Source: Lepisosteus oculatus
Lineage: Eukaryota; Chordata; Actinopteri; Semionotiformes; Lepisosteidae
Direction of reading: 5' to 3'
DNA: 64,000 nucleotides
Assembly (NCBI RefSeq): GCF_040954835.1
Contig: NC_090716.1
Location: forward strand, 13,763,275-13,827,274
The translations under genes and the position numbers were made by a program. Positions 48,436 to 60,800 of the stretch are shown here, piece after piece. Under the pieces are notes generated by a model. It was not told where the DNA came from. It did no database searches and worked only from the letters and a program-made list of their open reading frames with translations. Each line of letters begins with the position of its first letter. The stretch's first letter is position 1.

Positions 48436-51361
48436 TGGGATAATAAGGGATGTCTCTTATTAGAAGCCCATAGCTTTCTTTATATCACAACAAATGCATC
48501 ACTGATCACCAGTTATCCCACTTAAAAGGTGCTGAGAGGTTCAGGGAGTCTGAATATCACATGAAGCTCTTCTATCTTTTTTTCCTAAAACCAACATGCA
48601 GACACAGCACATATCAGGTTCTACTAGATAGATACAGTCCATTACTACTCTAGCACAATTTTTATGTCTAGATGTGCATACTCTCACTAATGACTTCACT
48701 TGCATTACACATGCTGTTTTGAAACATTGTCAGTTTCAATTTAAAATCTGATTTACTTGGATTCCACGAAATTGTCAGTGGTTTCCAGATATAATAAAAA
48801 ATGCAATATTAAAGAGCATTTCTAGATTACGAAGATAAACAATCTTATAGTGAGATTCTCTTTGGTGCAATATAAGTAAAGGAAAATAAGACGTACAGTA
48901 AGTTACACATGTTTTACAGGGGATTTGATCATTAAGGTGGGATCTCACCATGCCACTCTTCGTATCCTAAAATTAGAGCAGTTTGGGAAAGGATGAGAAG
49001 ACTATGTAAAGTACATTACCAGAGACACAAGTGTAAAACTGTTCTCTTATAAGTCCTTCTGTCCCATGGGACCAGGGCACTTTCTGGATGCAAATCTACC
49101 TGAGACTGTGAAACTCTCAATCACAAAGAAAAACTCACAAGTGTCGCCCCACAAGGTGTAAGGATACATTTTAGAAGCCTCGATACTATACAGTATGTAA
49201 GATGGTAACATCTAATTTAAAGATCCTTATAATAGTTATTCAAATAAGACTTTGTGAATGTGGTGTAAAACTATGCCTGGACCTTGTTATCATGTAAAAG
49301 GAGTCACTTCTCCTTTTTTGGTGTAATCATTATAAAATTTTCTACATTGAATATCAGACTGCAATTCACAAAACTTTACTTTCTACTTGAGAATTAATTT
49401 ACACAACTGAACTAAAAATAATTAAAAAGGCAAACAAAATCAAGGAGCTATCTATATCAAAGGTCACTTGAAAACCTATGGAGACAGTTTCCATTTATGA
49501 ATGACTGGTGCAGCATAGCAAGTGTTGTATGGATGCATTCTTAATATTTTACAAATGTGTGCACTTTAAATGAAGGGAAGATGACAGTTAATCAGCAGTT
49601 TAGAGGATCACTTAATGCTCTAATGGAAAATCATTCCACTCACTGCAAATCGGTTCAGCTGGTGTAGTATGAAACAACATAAATAGCCAGTAAATCTCTC
49701 TGAGGAAAACTCAAAAGAAAATAACTTGTTCTCAGTGCAGCAAATTAATGGATTGTTGATACAGCAGGGGGTAGCAATGACTAACCTTGCTTCTGTGTCT
49801 TCCCTCTGGCCCCCCAGGGCAGGAGAACAAATTGTGATTGATTGTTTATTGTTCTTCAGCTCGCATAAGGCCTGATAAATACTTCAAACCCTGCTGCCAT
49901 CAGGAAATGCCAAATACCCTTTTTTAATTATGACTTTCTATTTTCTGAAGCCCTTTACTGGTTTTGGAATTCCAGATTGGGAGATAAATTGGGATTTTCA
50001 TTTGTTTGGGAGCTTCTTCAGTGGTGCTCAAGAAACCGCAGCTCTGCTGTGGGTTGCAACAGCCGGTCAACTCCAAAGAGACGCACACATTTATTATAAG
50101 GAAACGCAAGACGTCACAATTTTAACACTTGCCAGTGTACCACATCCTGACCTAAATCTAGCTGTATCTTGCTTTTAAAATATTCACTTAATCAATTGAA
50201 ATTGGCTAGAGAAATACAATATACTGAGAGGCAAAAAAACATGACAAATGCTGTTTGTGAGTTCTAATACTCATTTGTTACCTTTGTGCCTCTCACAAAT
50301 ATAGGAAAATATTTTATTAACATATTCAAATATTGAAAATACTATTTTTGACAAAAACAAATTGTCTTACTGCACTTTTGTCAATATGTCAATGAGCCCC
50401 ACAATCAAATTTTAATAAAAAAGAATACATCTTTAAAATATATTTCTTTATATGTGGAAAAATACTTCAATATTTTCAGGCATATGTAATGTTACTATAT
50501 ATACATATTTTTCAATGATGTGTTTTACCACCATGCTTTGTATGAAGTGGTAAGGTGAGTTTCTGGACTGCATGAAACATGGAAAGACTGTATTATATTA
50601 CATATTACACAGTGATTTTGGAAAGCACAAACACAAACAAAAAGTGCTGGAGGTGGAGTTCAATATAAATACCATTCTCTAAAACTGATAGTTAAAATGT
50701 TTAGAACATATGGTACCTGTTAGAAATCTGTAGAAAGACCATTTAGGACATTTAAAATGAGTATTTGTTCAGCTCGAACAACTATCTTAAGTCAATATGG
50801 CAGATATGTTATTACAATTTTCACTTGTGACCAGTCTTTCAGCCATTGTCTGATCCCCTAAAGGAACCTCAGAGACCCAGTCAGACATGTAAGTGTGAAG
50901 CTATGAGGTGGTTGAGGTTGTTGTTATGTGGAGCCAGCTGGATGTATTCAGAAACAACTCCAAAGTGATGACCTGCAAGGCACAAGTGCAGCTGGACTAG
51001 CTGGACTAGAATTTACCTTCCGTCTGAATCCTTGATTAAGGCCAATGTTTTTCAAATTTAGTTCATCTAGCTTCCTTTTTGGAAAATAAATAAATCCTGG
51101 TCCAATGCTGAGCGATGATTTTGAACGCTCGTTTTGCACAGATCGTAGTCCATGTGGGTGAGAGGGAGAGACTAGGCTGCAGCCAAATGCTACCAGGTAT
51201 CTCATCTCGTGGGCAGAGGACGAGGAGTGCTCTGCTGTTGGGGGTGGTCCGCAGAGTTGAGAGTACAGCTGTCCAACTCGTCTGAATGTTCTCAGGCACC
51301 ATGGTGGAGAGCGGGAAGTGCTTTTCTGCTGCTGGACTGCCCCCTGTATGCTCCTGTGTGG
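48436..51361. other. spacer 3' of the LDLRAD3-like gene
   Basis: No gene is recognised. The part next to 51362 should include the 3'UTR of the LDLRAD3-like gene. A minus-strand AATAAA (plus strand TTTATT, 50313-50318) is one candidate end of that transcript, about 1.05 kb past the stop codon. Confidence 0.35.
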
Positions 51362-53645
51362 CTACAGCCGCGGCTCTGACCTGTCCCGTGAGCCAGTCTC
51401 TCCGCCCTCGGCTCCAGGGGTCCCCGGGGTGTAGGTGCTGCCTCTCCTGGGCTGGTAGGGGGGCAAGTCGCCAGGGGATAACTCTTCAGTGTCAGGGGGG
51501 TAAGGCGGAGGTGGGAGATCAAACCACGGAGGTCGGCTGTGAAGTGAATGCAGAAACAAAGTAAAAAAAACATATTTAGATGGGAGTCAACCAGAAAGTA
51601 ATGCCCATTTTATTCCTGGTCGAAACTGTATTTGATGACTGATTATAATTGAGCTCTGTCCCCTGATTATTTGAAAACCCTGTAACAAGAACAGAGAACG
51701 TTAGATCCTACAGCAATGAAAGTTTCAGTGTTTTTCTTTTGGGAATGACTTTTTATGAATATGAAGAAATTATTTTCAGGGTGACCCCTGTAAATATTTA
51801 GCCAATTGTCTAGTTGAAGTTATTAATGATTTCACCCTTTCCTTCTTGACTAGTTGTTAAAGTTACCTTTGATATTTGATTGTTGTTTTTAATATGCAGA
51901 CAGTCCATAGGAAAGAGCAACTCATATTAGAGTGAAAGTTAAACAGGATATATAACTAAAACATAATTTCAAAATCTTTGTGGCATTTCTAATAAGAGGT
52001 TTTTCCTTTTTCAGAATGCATGTAAACCTGCAACACAGCAAAACAAATGATTGGTACACTAACAGCAGAAAAAGAAACTCCTCTCTACTGCAGCAGTGGC
52101 AACACAGATGGCATGATTTTAGTGTTAGATACCATTTCCAAGCTGCAGTGCATATGCAACTAAAGATGGAACATTCAGAGATAAATAAACAACCTATAAT
52201 CTTATTTTTTCCTGAAAGTAATTTTCCTAAAGTTACTTTTATAGCATTACACTTCACATTTTAATTTTTAAATCAAATGGTATCATAATTTCTCCAAATT
52301 TTAAATGACCAATTGTGTCTTTCCATATCGGTTTACAGCAGCGATTCCTGGGCCAATGAGAGTGCAGACTGGCTCCTCTGATCTACCCACCCATCAAGCC
52401 CTTTTGGCATGCTGCATGAGCTGCAGCAAAGATGTGGACAGCCCTGACCCTCAACCTAGGAAGGTTCAGGGGTTCCTCTCCTCATGTGAGAGGAAGTAGT
52501 CAAAATACATAATACAGCCTGAGGTGGGTCTACAGGACAGCATGATTCGCACATTCGCACACAAGGCAGATTCGCACATCTGTGTGAAGCACTGCATAAT
52601 AATTTCAGTAACATCTAATGCAACACACGTGTCAGCTATCGATCTTCTTGGAGCTGTGAAGGGTTGAGTGCGGCATGCTGAACAGAACCGTAGTATACTG
52701 CAGTAGGCTTTCCATTGACGTGAATTTTGATGCACATTTTGACGCGTATTCTAGATATCTGTTTTGTATAGTTGGCTAGTGAGGGTATGCACAAATTTGA
52801 ATTCACAACCTTTTGGTTGGATTCATCTTTACCAGTTAAGCCACTCAGGAATCTTTCTTCAAAGATCATTTTCAGTGAAAGATCTTTGTTTTTTAGATGC
52901 TGGGCCTCCATGAAACCTAGTAATAATATAATTACGGTCAAATGGCACGTGCTAAAGATAAGACAATATTTCATGTCACTGAAGTTGGTTTTTGTTTGTC
53001 ACTCAACATATTTAATGACCACTTGTAGTCTTAATGGCTCATCCGAAGCATGGTATATCCTACATCATAGTGCCATGGTCAGCATGCAGGGGGCTTGGGA
53101 CTGGAAATTCTTCTCCAGAGGAAAGAGTGCTGGTCTATCATCTCCACTTAAAGCAGCACCTGTTGTTTTCTTGTAACTTACCCATCCCAGCACTGACCAC
53201 TCCCTGCCTTGGTTAGCTTCCAAGATCTAACAAGATCAGGTTTGAATGTGGCAATACTGCTGTTTATACACACGACCCTTGGATCATGGCGAATACCTTA
53301 GGTCCAGGACAGCCTGAGAGTACGAAGGCGGTGAGTCCACAGCTGCACTGCGGGGATACAGGGCTCCGGACAGCAGTTGGATGCCGCGGCTGGAGCTGTA
53401 GGAAGCGGAGGCCTGGTGCCTGTCCAGGATGACCAGCCGGGACAACAGCAAGGGCTGGTGCAGGCGCTGCAGGGGCTGCCCAACACGGGGCAGGAGGACA
53501 CTGCGCTTCCTCTGGTGGTGTAGCACTAGGGCTAAGAGCGCCACCACCAGGACAAAGATGACAGCGCTGCCTATGACTGCATATGTGATACTGGGGTAGT
53601 AGCGTAGCCTGTAGTCCAGGGTCACGAAGTCCTGACCCGGGGCCT
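51362..53645 (-). CDS. ldlrad3: LDLRAD3 homologue, last two exons (partial gene)
   Basis: This is a type I membrane protein that in mammals carries three LDL-receptor class A repeats outside the cell. Its cytoplasmic PPxY motifs recruit NEDD4-family ubiquitin ligases such as ITCH. In mouse it is also known as a receptor for an alphavirus. Exons seen: 53645-53297 and 51536-51362 (stop). They join at phase 2 through GT-AG. The first gives a juxtamembrane segment, then a transmembrane helix ([21 protein letters not shown]) followed by HHQRKR. The tail has PPSY, PPPPY and LPPY and is somewhat shorter than human at the C-terminus. The extracellular LDL-A exons were not found up to 64000; human introns of this gene are very long, so they probably lie to the right. 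Whether this is the single LDLRAD3 orthologue or a fish paralogue is not settled. Confidence 0.88.
51537..53009. other. last intron of the LDLRAD3-like gene
   Basis: AT-rich intron with unrelated short ORFs. A segment at about 52300-52760 is GC-richer and may hold an unclassified repeat. No second gene is seen. Confidence 0.4.
53010..53265 (-). mobile_element. 5S-rRNA-derived SINE (SINE3 type), minus orientation
   Basis: On the minus strand the head follows the 5S rRNA internal promoter region: CTGATCTTGTTAGATCTTGGAAGCTAA, then GGTCAGTGCTGGGATGGG. The body ends in CTTCGGATGAG..CATTAA, a tail common to such SINEs in fish. It lies in the last LDLRAD3 intron, only about 30 bases from the splice donor of the exon at 53297-53645. 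Confidence 0.75.
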
Positions 53646-54014
53646 CTAGAAAAGAAAACACAAGTTGTTTAGAATTGCTACATATGACCTTCAATTCTAT
53701 AAAATTATATACCAAAAATGCATGATGTATAGTATGGAATGTTAATGCTTGTCAGTTTCTTTGTTTTCATATTCCATGACTTCTCTTGCAACATCACTGT
53801 GTTCAAGGATGACAGACAAGTACCTCTCTCAGGCTCTACAACCTAGTATAATGGATGCTGCTACTAAAGAGTCCTCATTTGGATCATGTCTGCTAACATC
53901 CCTCAGGCAACTAGCCTGACTGGAGTTCCTGAAACCTACAAATCCAGTAGAACTGATGCTTTGAACATTATTTTGTGGAAATCAACATATTTAGAGATTT
54001 ATATGGGTAGATGT

Positions 54015-54345
54015 TCTAGTACCGGGGCAGCACTGTGGCTAGGAGGTTAGACTTGTTGGCTCCCGGAGCTGGGGTACGGGGTTTAATTCGGGACCTGTGG
54101 TGCTATCCTGGTGGAGTTTGCATGTTCCTCCTGTGTTCCTAGGGGTTTCTTCTGGGTGTTCCGACAGCCCCAAAACATACCGTTAGGTTAACTGGCTTCT
54201 GGGAAAATTGGTCCTGGAGTGAGTGTGTGTGTTTATGTCTGTGTGCCCTGTGATGGACTGGCATCAGGGTGTGCCCGCCTTGCATCTGTTGATTTTGGGG
54301 ATAAGCTCCAGCCCCCCACGACCCTGAAGTGGATGAAGTGGTTAG
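54015..54345 (+). mobile_element. SINE-type element, plus orientation
   Basis: It starts with GGGGCAGCACTGTGGCTAGGAGGTTAG, passes through GTGGAGTTTGCATGTTC and CCCTGTGATGGACTGGC, and ends GATGAAGTGGTTAGTAAATG. This layout is typical of a dispersed tRNA-derived fish retroposon. It lies in the intron upstream of the last two LDLRAD3 exons. Confidence 0.7.
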
Positions 54346-55048
54346 TAAATGCAAGTGCAAAGTTATTAATAGTGGTAATAGGAATAAACCGCATACAAAC
54401 TGGACTACAATTCCTGACATGCCCCCCATGAGAATCACGTCAAATTCACGGATATACAAACATTACCATATAGTACAGTACATCCATTACAGTATATTAC
54501 TGATTAACGTTGTTCATCTAGGTGATATTGCTAGCACCACTTTTTTGCAACAGATCATTAAAATGATAATGCATAAATGTTTTCGAGTGGAGCATACAGT
54601 ATAGCACCTCAACAGCAAATTGTGGTATTAACAATTTAAATATACTTATCTAAATAGAGCACAGACTTGTATTAGCTGCTGTGCAACCTTCTATAGAGTA
54701 CATGATCAACAAAGTTATTCAAATTAAAACTTGTTTTAATCTGGCCTCTGTTTTTTTAATGTACGTGGTTATTTGCTTTTAAATACAGTACAATACTGTA
54801 TGAATATAAGGCCACTACAGTATGTGTATAAATACAAAATATTTTTTTCTAATTAATATTTCTACACAATTACTAATAACTCTGTATACTGTGTGTAATT
54901 GTAAAAGGATAATTCTATGAAACGGGAGTGTGATGATATTAATGTTATAGAAAACATCATGTTACAATGACCTGGAAACATTTAGACCTGGTACAATTAA
55001 AAATAGAACAAAAACATTTAAAGACCTTTTACTTTAGTTTTCCTTGTA

Positions 55049-56678
55049 CAGTGCCTTGCGAAAGTATTCGGCCCCCTTGAACTTTTCAACCTTTTGCCAC
55101 ATTTCAGGCTTCAAACATAAAGATATAAATTTTTTATTTTATGTGAAGAATCACCAACAAGTGGGACACAATTGTGAAGTGGAACGAAATCTATTGGATT
55201 TTTGAAACTTTTTTAACTAATAAAAAAATGAAAAGTGGGGCGTGCAAAATTATTCGGCCCCTTTACTTTCAGTGCAGCAAACTCACTCCAGAAGTTCAGC
55301 GAGGATCTCTGAATGATCCAATGTTGTCCTAAATGACTGATGGTGATAAATAGAATCCACCTGTGTGTAATCAAGTTTCTGTATAAATGCACCTGCTCTG
55401 TGATAGTCTCAAGGTTCTGTTGAAAGCGCAGAGAGCATCATGAAGACCAAGGAACACACCAGGTAGGTCCGTAATACTGTTGTGGAGAAGTTTAAAGCCG
55501 GATTTGGATACAAAAAGATTTCCCAAGCTTCAAACATCCCAAGGAGCACTGTGCAAGCGATCATCTTGAAATGGAAGGAGTATCAGACCACTGCAAATCT
55601 ACCAAGACCTGGCCGTCCCTCTAAACTTTCAGCTCAGACAAGGAGAAGACTGATCAGAGATGCAGCCAAGAGGCCCATGATCACTCTGGATGAACTGCAG
55701 AGAACTACAGCTGAGGTGGGAGAGTCTGTCCATAGGACAACAATCAGTCTTACACTGCACAAATCTGGCCTTTATGGAAGAGTGGCAAGAAGAAAGCCAT
55801 TTCTCAAAGATATCCATAAAAAGTCTCGTCTAAAGTTTGCCACAAGCCACCTGGGAGACACCCCAAACATGTGGAAGAAGGTGCTCTGGTCAGATGAAAC
55901 CAAAATCGAACTTTTTGGCCACAATGCAAAACGATATGTTTGGCGTAAAAGCAACACAGCTCATCACCCTCAACACACCATCCCCACTGTCAAACATGGT
56001 GGTGGCAGCATCATGGTTTGGGCCTGCTTTTCTTCAGCAGGGACAGGGAAGATGGTTAAAATTGAGGGGAAGATGGATGCAGCCAAATACAGGACCATTC
56101 TGGATGAAAACCTGTTGGAGTCTGCAAAAGACCTGAAACTGGGACGGAGATTTATCTTCCAACAAGACAATGATCCCAAACATACAGCAAAATCTACAAA
56201 GGAATGGTTCACAAATAAACGTATCCAGGTGTTTGAATGGCCAAGTCAAAGTCCAGACCTGAATCCAATCGAGAATCTGTGGAAAGAGCTGAAAACTGCT
56301 GTTCACAAACGCTCTCCATCCAACCTCACTGAGCTCGAGCTGTTTTGCAAGGAAGAATGGGCAAGAATTTCAGTCTCTCGATGTGCAAAACTGATAGAGA
56401 CATACCCCAAGCGACTTGCAGCTGTAATCGCAGCAAAAGGTGGCTCTACAAAGTATTAACGCAAGGGGGCCGAATAATTTTGCACGCCCCACTTTTCATT
56501 TTTTTATTAGTTAAAAAAGTTTCAAAAATCCAATAGATTTCGTTCCACTTCACAATTGTGTCCCACTTGTTGGTGATTCTTCACATAAAATAAAAAATTT
56601 ATATCTTTATGTTTGAAGCCTGAAATGTGGCAAAAGGTTGAAAAGTTCAAGGGGGCCGAATACTTTCGCAAGGCACTG
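55049..56678 (+). mobile_element. Tc1/mariner transposon, near-complete, with 213-bp inverted repeats
   Basis: The ends (CAGTGCCTTGCGAAAGTATTC and its reverse complement) are flanked by TA on both sides, the standard Tc1 target. The inverted repeats 55049-55261 and 56466-56678 look identical by eye over about 213 bases. Each repeat has an outer and inner copy of an AAAGTATTCGGCCCC / AAATTATTCGGCCCC motif, the IR/DR arrangement that binds transposase. The sequence closely resembles Tc1 elements known from salmonids and other fish. It lies within the presumed long LDLRAD3 intron. Confidence 0.93.
55440..56459 (+). pseudogene. Tc1 transposase, interrupted by one stop codon
   Basis: This is a DD34E transposase that would cut and paste the surrounding element. 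The ATG at 55440 is followed by eight codons and then a TAG at 55464-55466. The frame is then open for about 330 codons to the stop at 56459. A helix-turn-helix DNA-binding half (FGYKKISQASNIPRSTVQ) is intact. The catalytic residues are present: D in LWSDETK, D in QQDNDPKHT, and E in NPIENLWKEL with 34 residues between the last two. A downstream GTG at 55482 could not replace the normal start well. The single stop makes the copy non-autonomous unless read through. Confidence 0.85.
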
Positions 56679-56680
56679 TA

Positions 56681-59600
56681 TGTCATCAATTTATATATAT
56701 ATTATAAAGCGGGGTAAAAATATATACAAAACAAAGATTTGTAATAATTTTAAATTAACTAAGATCACAATGATATGAGTGAACAAGAAATCATTACTGC
56801 ACATTCAGTCAATACAGCTTCTTCCCATCTGTTTCTCCAGGACACCAAACTCTCTGACAAGGATATTTAATGGAACGAAGGAACAGTATTGTTTTGAGTA
56901 GTTTGTTTCAATTTTTAAGATGACTTCCTCTCAAAAACAAAGCTTTGTACAGGAAGCAGTGACAAATCATAACCAAGGTTGCCGTTAGTTCTGTTGAGCC
57001 ATTTCTTTTTCACAAAGGAGGTAAAAGTGGAGCGAGGGGGGAGCTATATTTCTTGTTATTCTTATTGTTCTAGGCTGTACAATACAAATTAGTTTTGTAC
57101 CAGAGTGTGCAGAAAAATACCAACTGGGAGCTAAAAAAAGAGATTTACACTTGTAGTTACGACAGCCATAGCAACTAATGATTACTCTGTTGTCTACCTG
57201 GCCTGTTGAACTGCAAAGTGTAGCCCTTGAAAACCCCCCATTGGCTTTCACCTCCAGTCCCTGTTGCTATGCTTCAGCAGCAGACTCTGCTTCACAAAAG
57301 ACCAGTCAGCAGGGGGTGACTCGTTTAGGATAAAGGGAACAGGGAGCACCCTGCCAGAGAATAAACGAGGGCCCTGAATTGTTAGTCCGTCAACTCATGC
57401 ATATTTACAGGCCCATTACAGCCACAGAGGCTAATTACTGTACTGCAAGTAAACCTCAGTAAAGGCTGCCAATTTCATGTAAAACAGGGGACTTCATTAT
57501 TCTCTCTGTGTATTATATTAAAAGCAAAAAAACAAAACAAGGAAATGTTTTGCAATGTGAAAGACTATGTGTTTTGAAGTCTTTAATTGCTGTTCTTGAG
57601 CTGGGCAAAGAAAGAAGCATTTATTTTTCATCCAATTATTTCTTTCTCCTCCCAACTGTCTCAGCAATGCCAGCAATATCTTTTAATCTCACAACTAAAC
57701 CTATAATTATTCCTGTCTTGTTTCTTTCTTCTCTTTGTAATCCACTTTAGGGTGCAGGACTGCCTTTCTCTCCTTCAGTTCCAGATTAAAATGGCAGTGA
57801 TGGATTCTTATTGTCTACATTCTTTCAGTACATGCTGTCAAGATTGAAAGATGTTTCTCTCAATACCTATTCTATACAATATGTTGTATTTGTAAATGTG
57901 AGAGTCCTGCTGCTGACAGGAACAATATTTTCAAATGAACTACTGTATGTCTCAGACATGGTCATCAAAGTGTTTTGCAGTAAAGGCTCAGGAGAAGAGT
58001 CCAGTATTTCAGAGTCCAGCAGGGGCACTGTAGTCTAGAGAGCATGGTTCTGTCACACTGGGGCCATTAGCCAACTGCAGTTATGATTCTCAAAGCACTG
58101 GCACACAACTGGCTCAGCTTCAGGGGGTCTGAACGGCTTTTAACAAGGCCTGGGTCAAGCTGGGCTCATGTCACTAGCTCACAGTGAATGCCATTCCCCA
58201 AGCAGAGAGACAGAAATGACTGAGAGACAGTGACCTATGTGGCTTCCTGGGTGCTTGCAGGCATTATGGTGCTGTCAGTGAGGGATGTGCCTGTACTTTA
58301 ATTCTGGACCTCCTGTATGGGGAAGTGTTGTTTGTGACATGTTAACTTAGACCTCTGCCTGATCAGAATTTAGTTATAAGAGAAATGGGACATCCAAGGC
58401 TCAATAATACTGAACTAAAGAAGAAATTGCTATGAAATGGAGAAAATATTGCTTATTGGTCCCACTTAGGTACCGCTCTGCTTAAAATGATACCCACTGT
58501 CAGACATCTTTTTGAATCCTGTTATTTTATAAAAGATAACAATCTCACACTGTGCAAGTTATTGTTCTGTGATCTGCTCTGAAACCAAGGTGTATGCTAA
58601 AGTGCTATCCTGGCATTCGCAGGCCTATAACAACATATTGCCACACCACAGACAGACAGGCCTGATTATTATACAGACTTTGCTTCAGCAGGAGTATCTA
58701 CAGCTGTTTCTAGATTACATGGATTTTGATATCATTAACAAGATTAAAATTATATGCACCTGTCCCTCAGTATTGTCATATTCTAAAATTAATTGGTAAA
58801 AAGTGCAATACTGTGTTGATGGTCAAACATTTAATACATTTCCAATTATTGTTACTGAGATTTAGTCTTTTTTAAAACACTAACAAATTTCCTCCAGGGT
58901 ATGATAAAGCTTGAATTGAAAATAAATTGTTGCAGACTTGAATAGATTTACATACATTGCTAATTTTCCTCAAGCTCAATTTTCCATATTAAACCACATT
59001 TCATGGATGTGGTTTCTAATTTTTCAGTTCTCTGTCCTCTTAAAGGTTTTAGGTTACTGAAAATGAAGGACACAATTTACTAAAATTTCTATTTTTTTAT
59101 TGAAAAGGCATTGACAGCAAATATTATTCCCCACTCTGCAGCTAAGCTCTGCCTAACTTTACATTTTATGTCTGCTCGCTAACATCCAACATTGTTTCCA
59201 TTTCAAGAAAGTCTCTCCATATGGATTTCAAGATTTACAGTAGGTAGACAACAGTTTTTGCTACTACTATATTCTCCAGAGTCCTGTAGTGGTTTTAGTG
59301 TAAAGATACCACAAATTTCACAAAAAAAAAGATCAACACAGAAGTCCATCACTTCTCCATATTTCTTCAAGCAATTAGTTGCGTGGACAATAGTAAAGAG
59401 ATTTCATGAAGCTGAAACAGAGCACCAGAGATGAAGCTAGGATTTGATTCTGATTTTTTGCTCGGCACTGTAAATAAAAATTGCTGTATGGTACTGTATT
59501 GCTGGCTTACTGAATTTGTTTTTTGAGACTTTGATAAGCTGCAGTGTGACACAAGTCCTATAATTATGTATTTAATTATAGTTTGGTGTTAAGTGGAGAG

Positions 59601-60660
59601 ATGTTTAACATGTTTTGACAGTGTCTAGATATGGCTAGAGTTTGAAGATGGGTTTCTTTTTCTATGTCCACTATTTTGGACAAGAAAATGTTCTGCTCAT
59701 ACCAGATGCTCTTGTTAAATGGTAACTCCAGTTCTGAATTTTCTCAAGAGAAAAAATGGATGCTGGGGCAGGAATGCTGCAGTGCAGTGCAGTATTTATT
59801 ACACTGGACTTCAACTTGTGCCCAATTTCACTTCTGTGTTCCTTCCGAAAATCTATGAGATTCAGAGAGGGGTACCACTGGGAGTGAAAGGTGATTTTGT
59901 GGGGTGTGGGAAATGTTCTTGTTTTGGTTTGTCATGTTTTGAAACATTTAAATTGATAATCAAGTGTGTTTGGAAAAAAAAGAAAGGGCAGTCCAGGTCC
60001 TTCCTGCTAGTTGATCGAAGAAACGGACACTTGTGCTTCGTATTGCAATGGAAAAAAGCTCTGTCCATCTCATAGAAGAGCGTATGTGATAAATCCTTTG
60101 CGACTGATGTTTCCTTGGTAAGAGTGCAGATGCAGAATGAAGGACAGTACTGTGCTTGCTCAGACATACACATTTGCTTACACGAACAAGCACAACCGAG
60201 GAAAAAGAAAACTACTTAACAGTGCTTAGTTTTAATTTCCATTTCTGTTCTGATAGAATTTAAAACCATAGTACAAATATTTTTCTTCAGATAGAATAGT
60301 TTAGATAAGCTGTCTTATGTCTTATTTATTACAGCAGTGTATTTTTAAATAGTGCGATTTAGCTTACAGTTAGATTTCTCTGGATTGCATAAGCACTTAC
60401 ATTCCATGCCAACTGCATGTTCTCAGATCTGTCTTTCCAAATGAAGACTTTTTGACTTGCAAAGGACTTGGCAGTCAAGATCAAGAAACACTGTAACTTC
60501 TCTGTGTTTTTCTGCAAATCATCAAAGCTCAACAGCCTGTAAAACACAAATACTTTGTCAAAGAACTAAACACCCACAACATGCGTGACTCCTGCCTCAG
60601 CTCTGCTCTTTCAGTAACCTGCAAGTGTAATGAATACGCCCCTGTGTATAACAGGGATCT
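56681..60660. other. no gene seen (likely LDLRAD3 intron)
   Basis: AT-rich sequence with short ORFs only. I searched the minus strand for the cysteine/acid pattern of LDL-A repeats (CDG..DC.D.SDE) and found none. No clear repeat family was recognised. Confidence 0.4.
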
Positions 60661-60689
60661 CAGCCACCCGGGGTGGGGGAGGTCTCCTT

Positions 60690-60800
60690 TAGCTCAGCTG
60701 GCAAGTTCCCTGTTGCGTGACGCCGGAGACCCGGGTTCGAGCCCAGGCACTGAGGGGCGAACTGGCAGGGCAGGAACCGGTACACAAGCCTTAAAGGACA
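60690..60800 (+). mobile_element. tRNA-derived SINE head or tRNA pseudogene
   Basis: An A-box match TTTAGCTCAGCTGGCAAG is followed 40 bases later by a B box GGGTTCGAGCC preceded by GGAGACCC. The acceptor stem halves do not pair, so this is not a working tRNA. A GC-rich body follows. Confidence 0.6.

Noticed and set aside
51292-51573. 93-codon minus-strand ORF overlapping the last LDLRAD3 exon
   Set aside because: It is the wrong frame; the frame with [11 protein letters not shown] continues the upstream exon in phase and matches the family.
52466-52974. Overlapping minus-strand ORFs of 89 and 112 codons in the last LDLRAD3 intron
   Set aside because: No protein family recognised and no splice signals that fit LDLRAD3; possibly an unclassified repeat.
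55629-56306. Several minus-strand ORFs across the Tc1 element
   Set aside because: They are antisense shadows of the conserved transposase frame.
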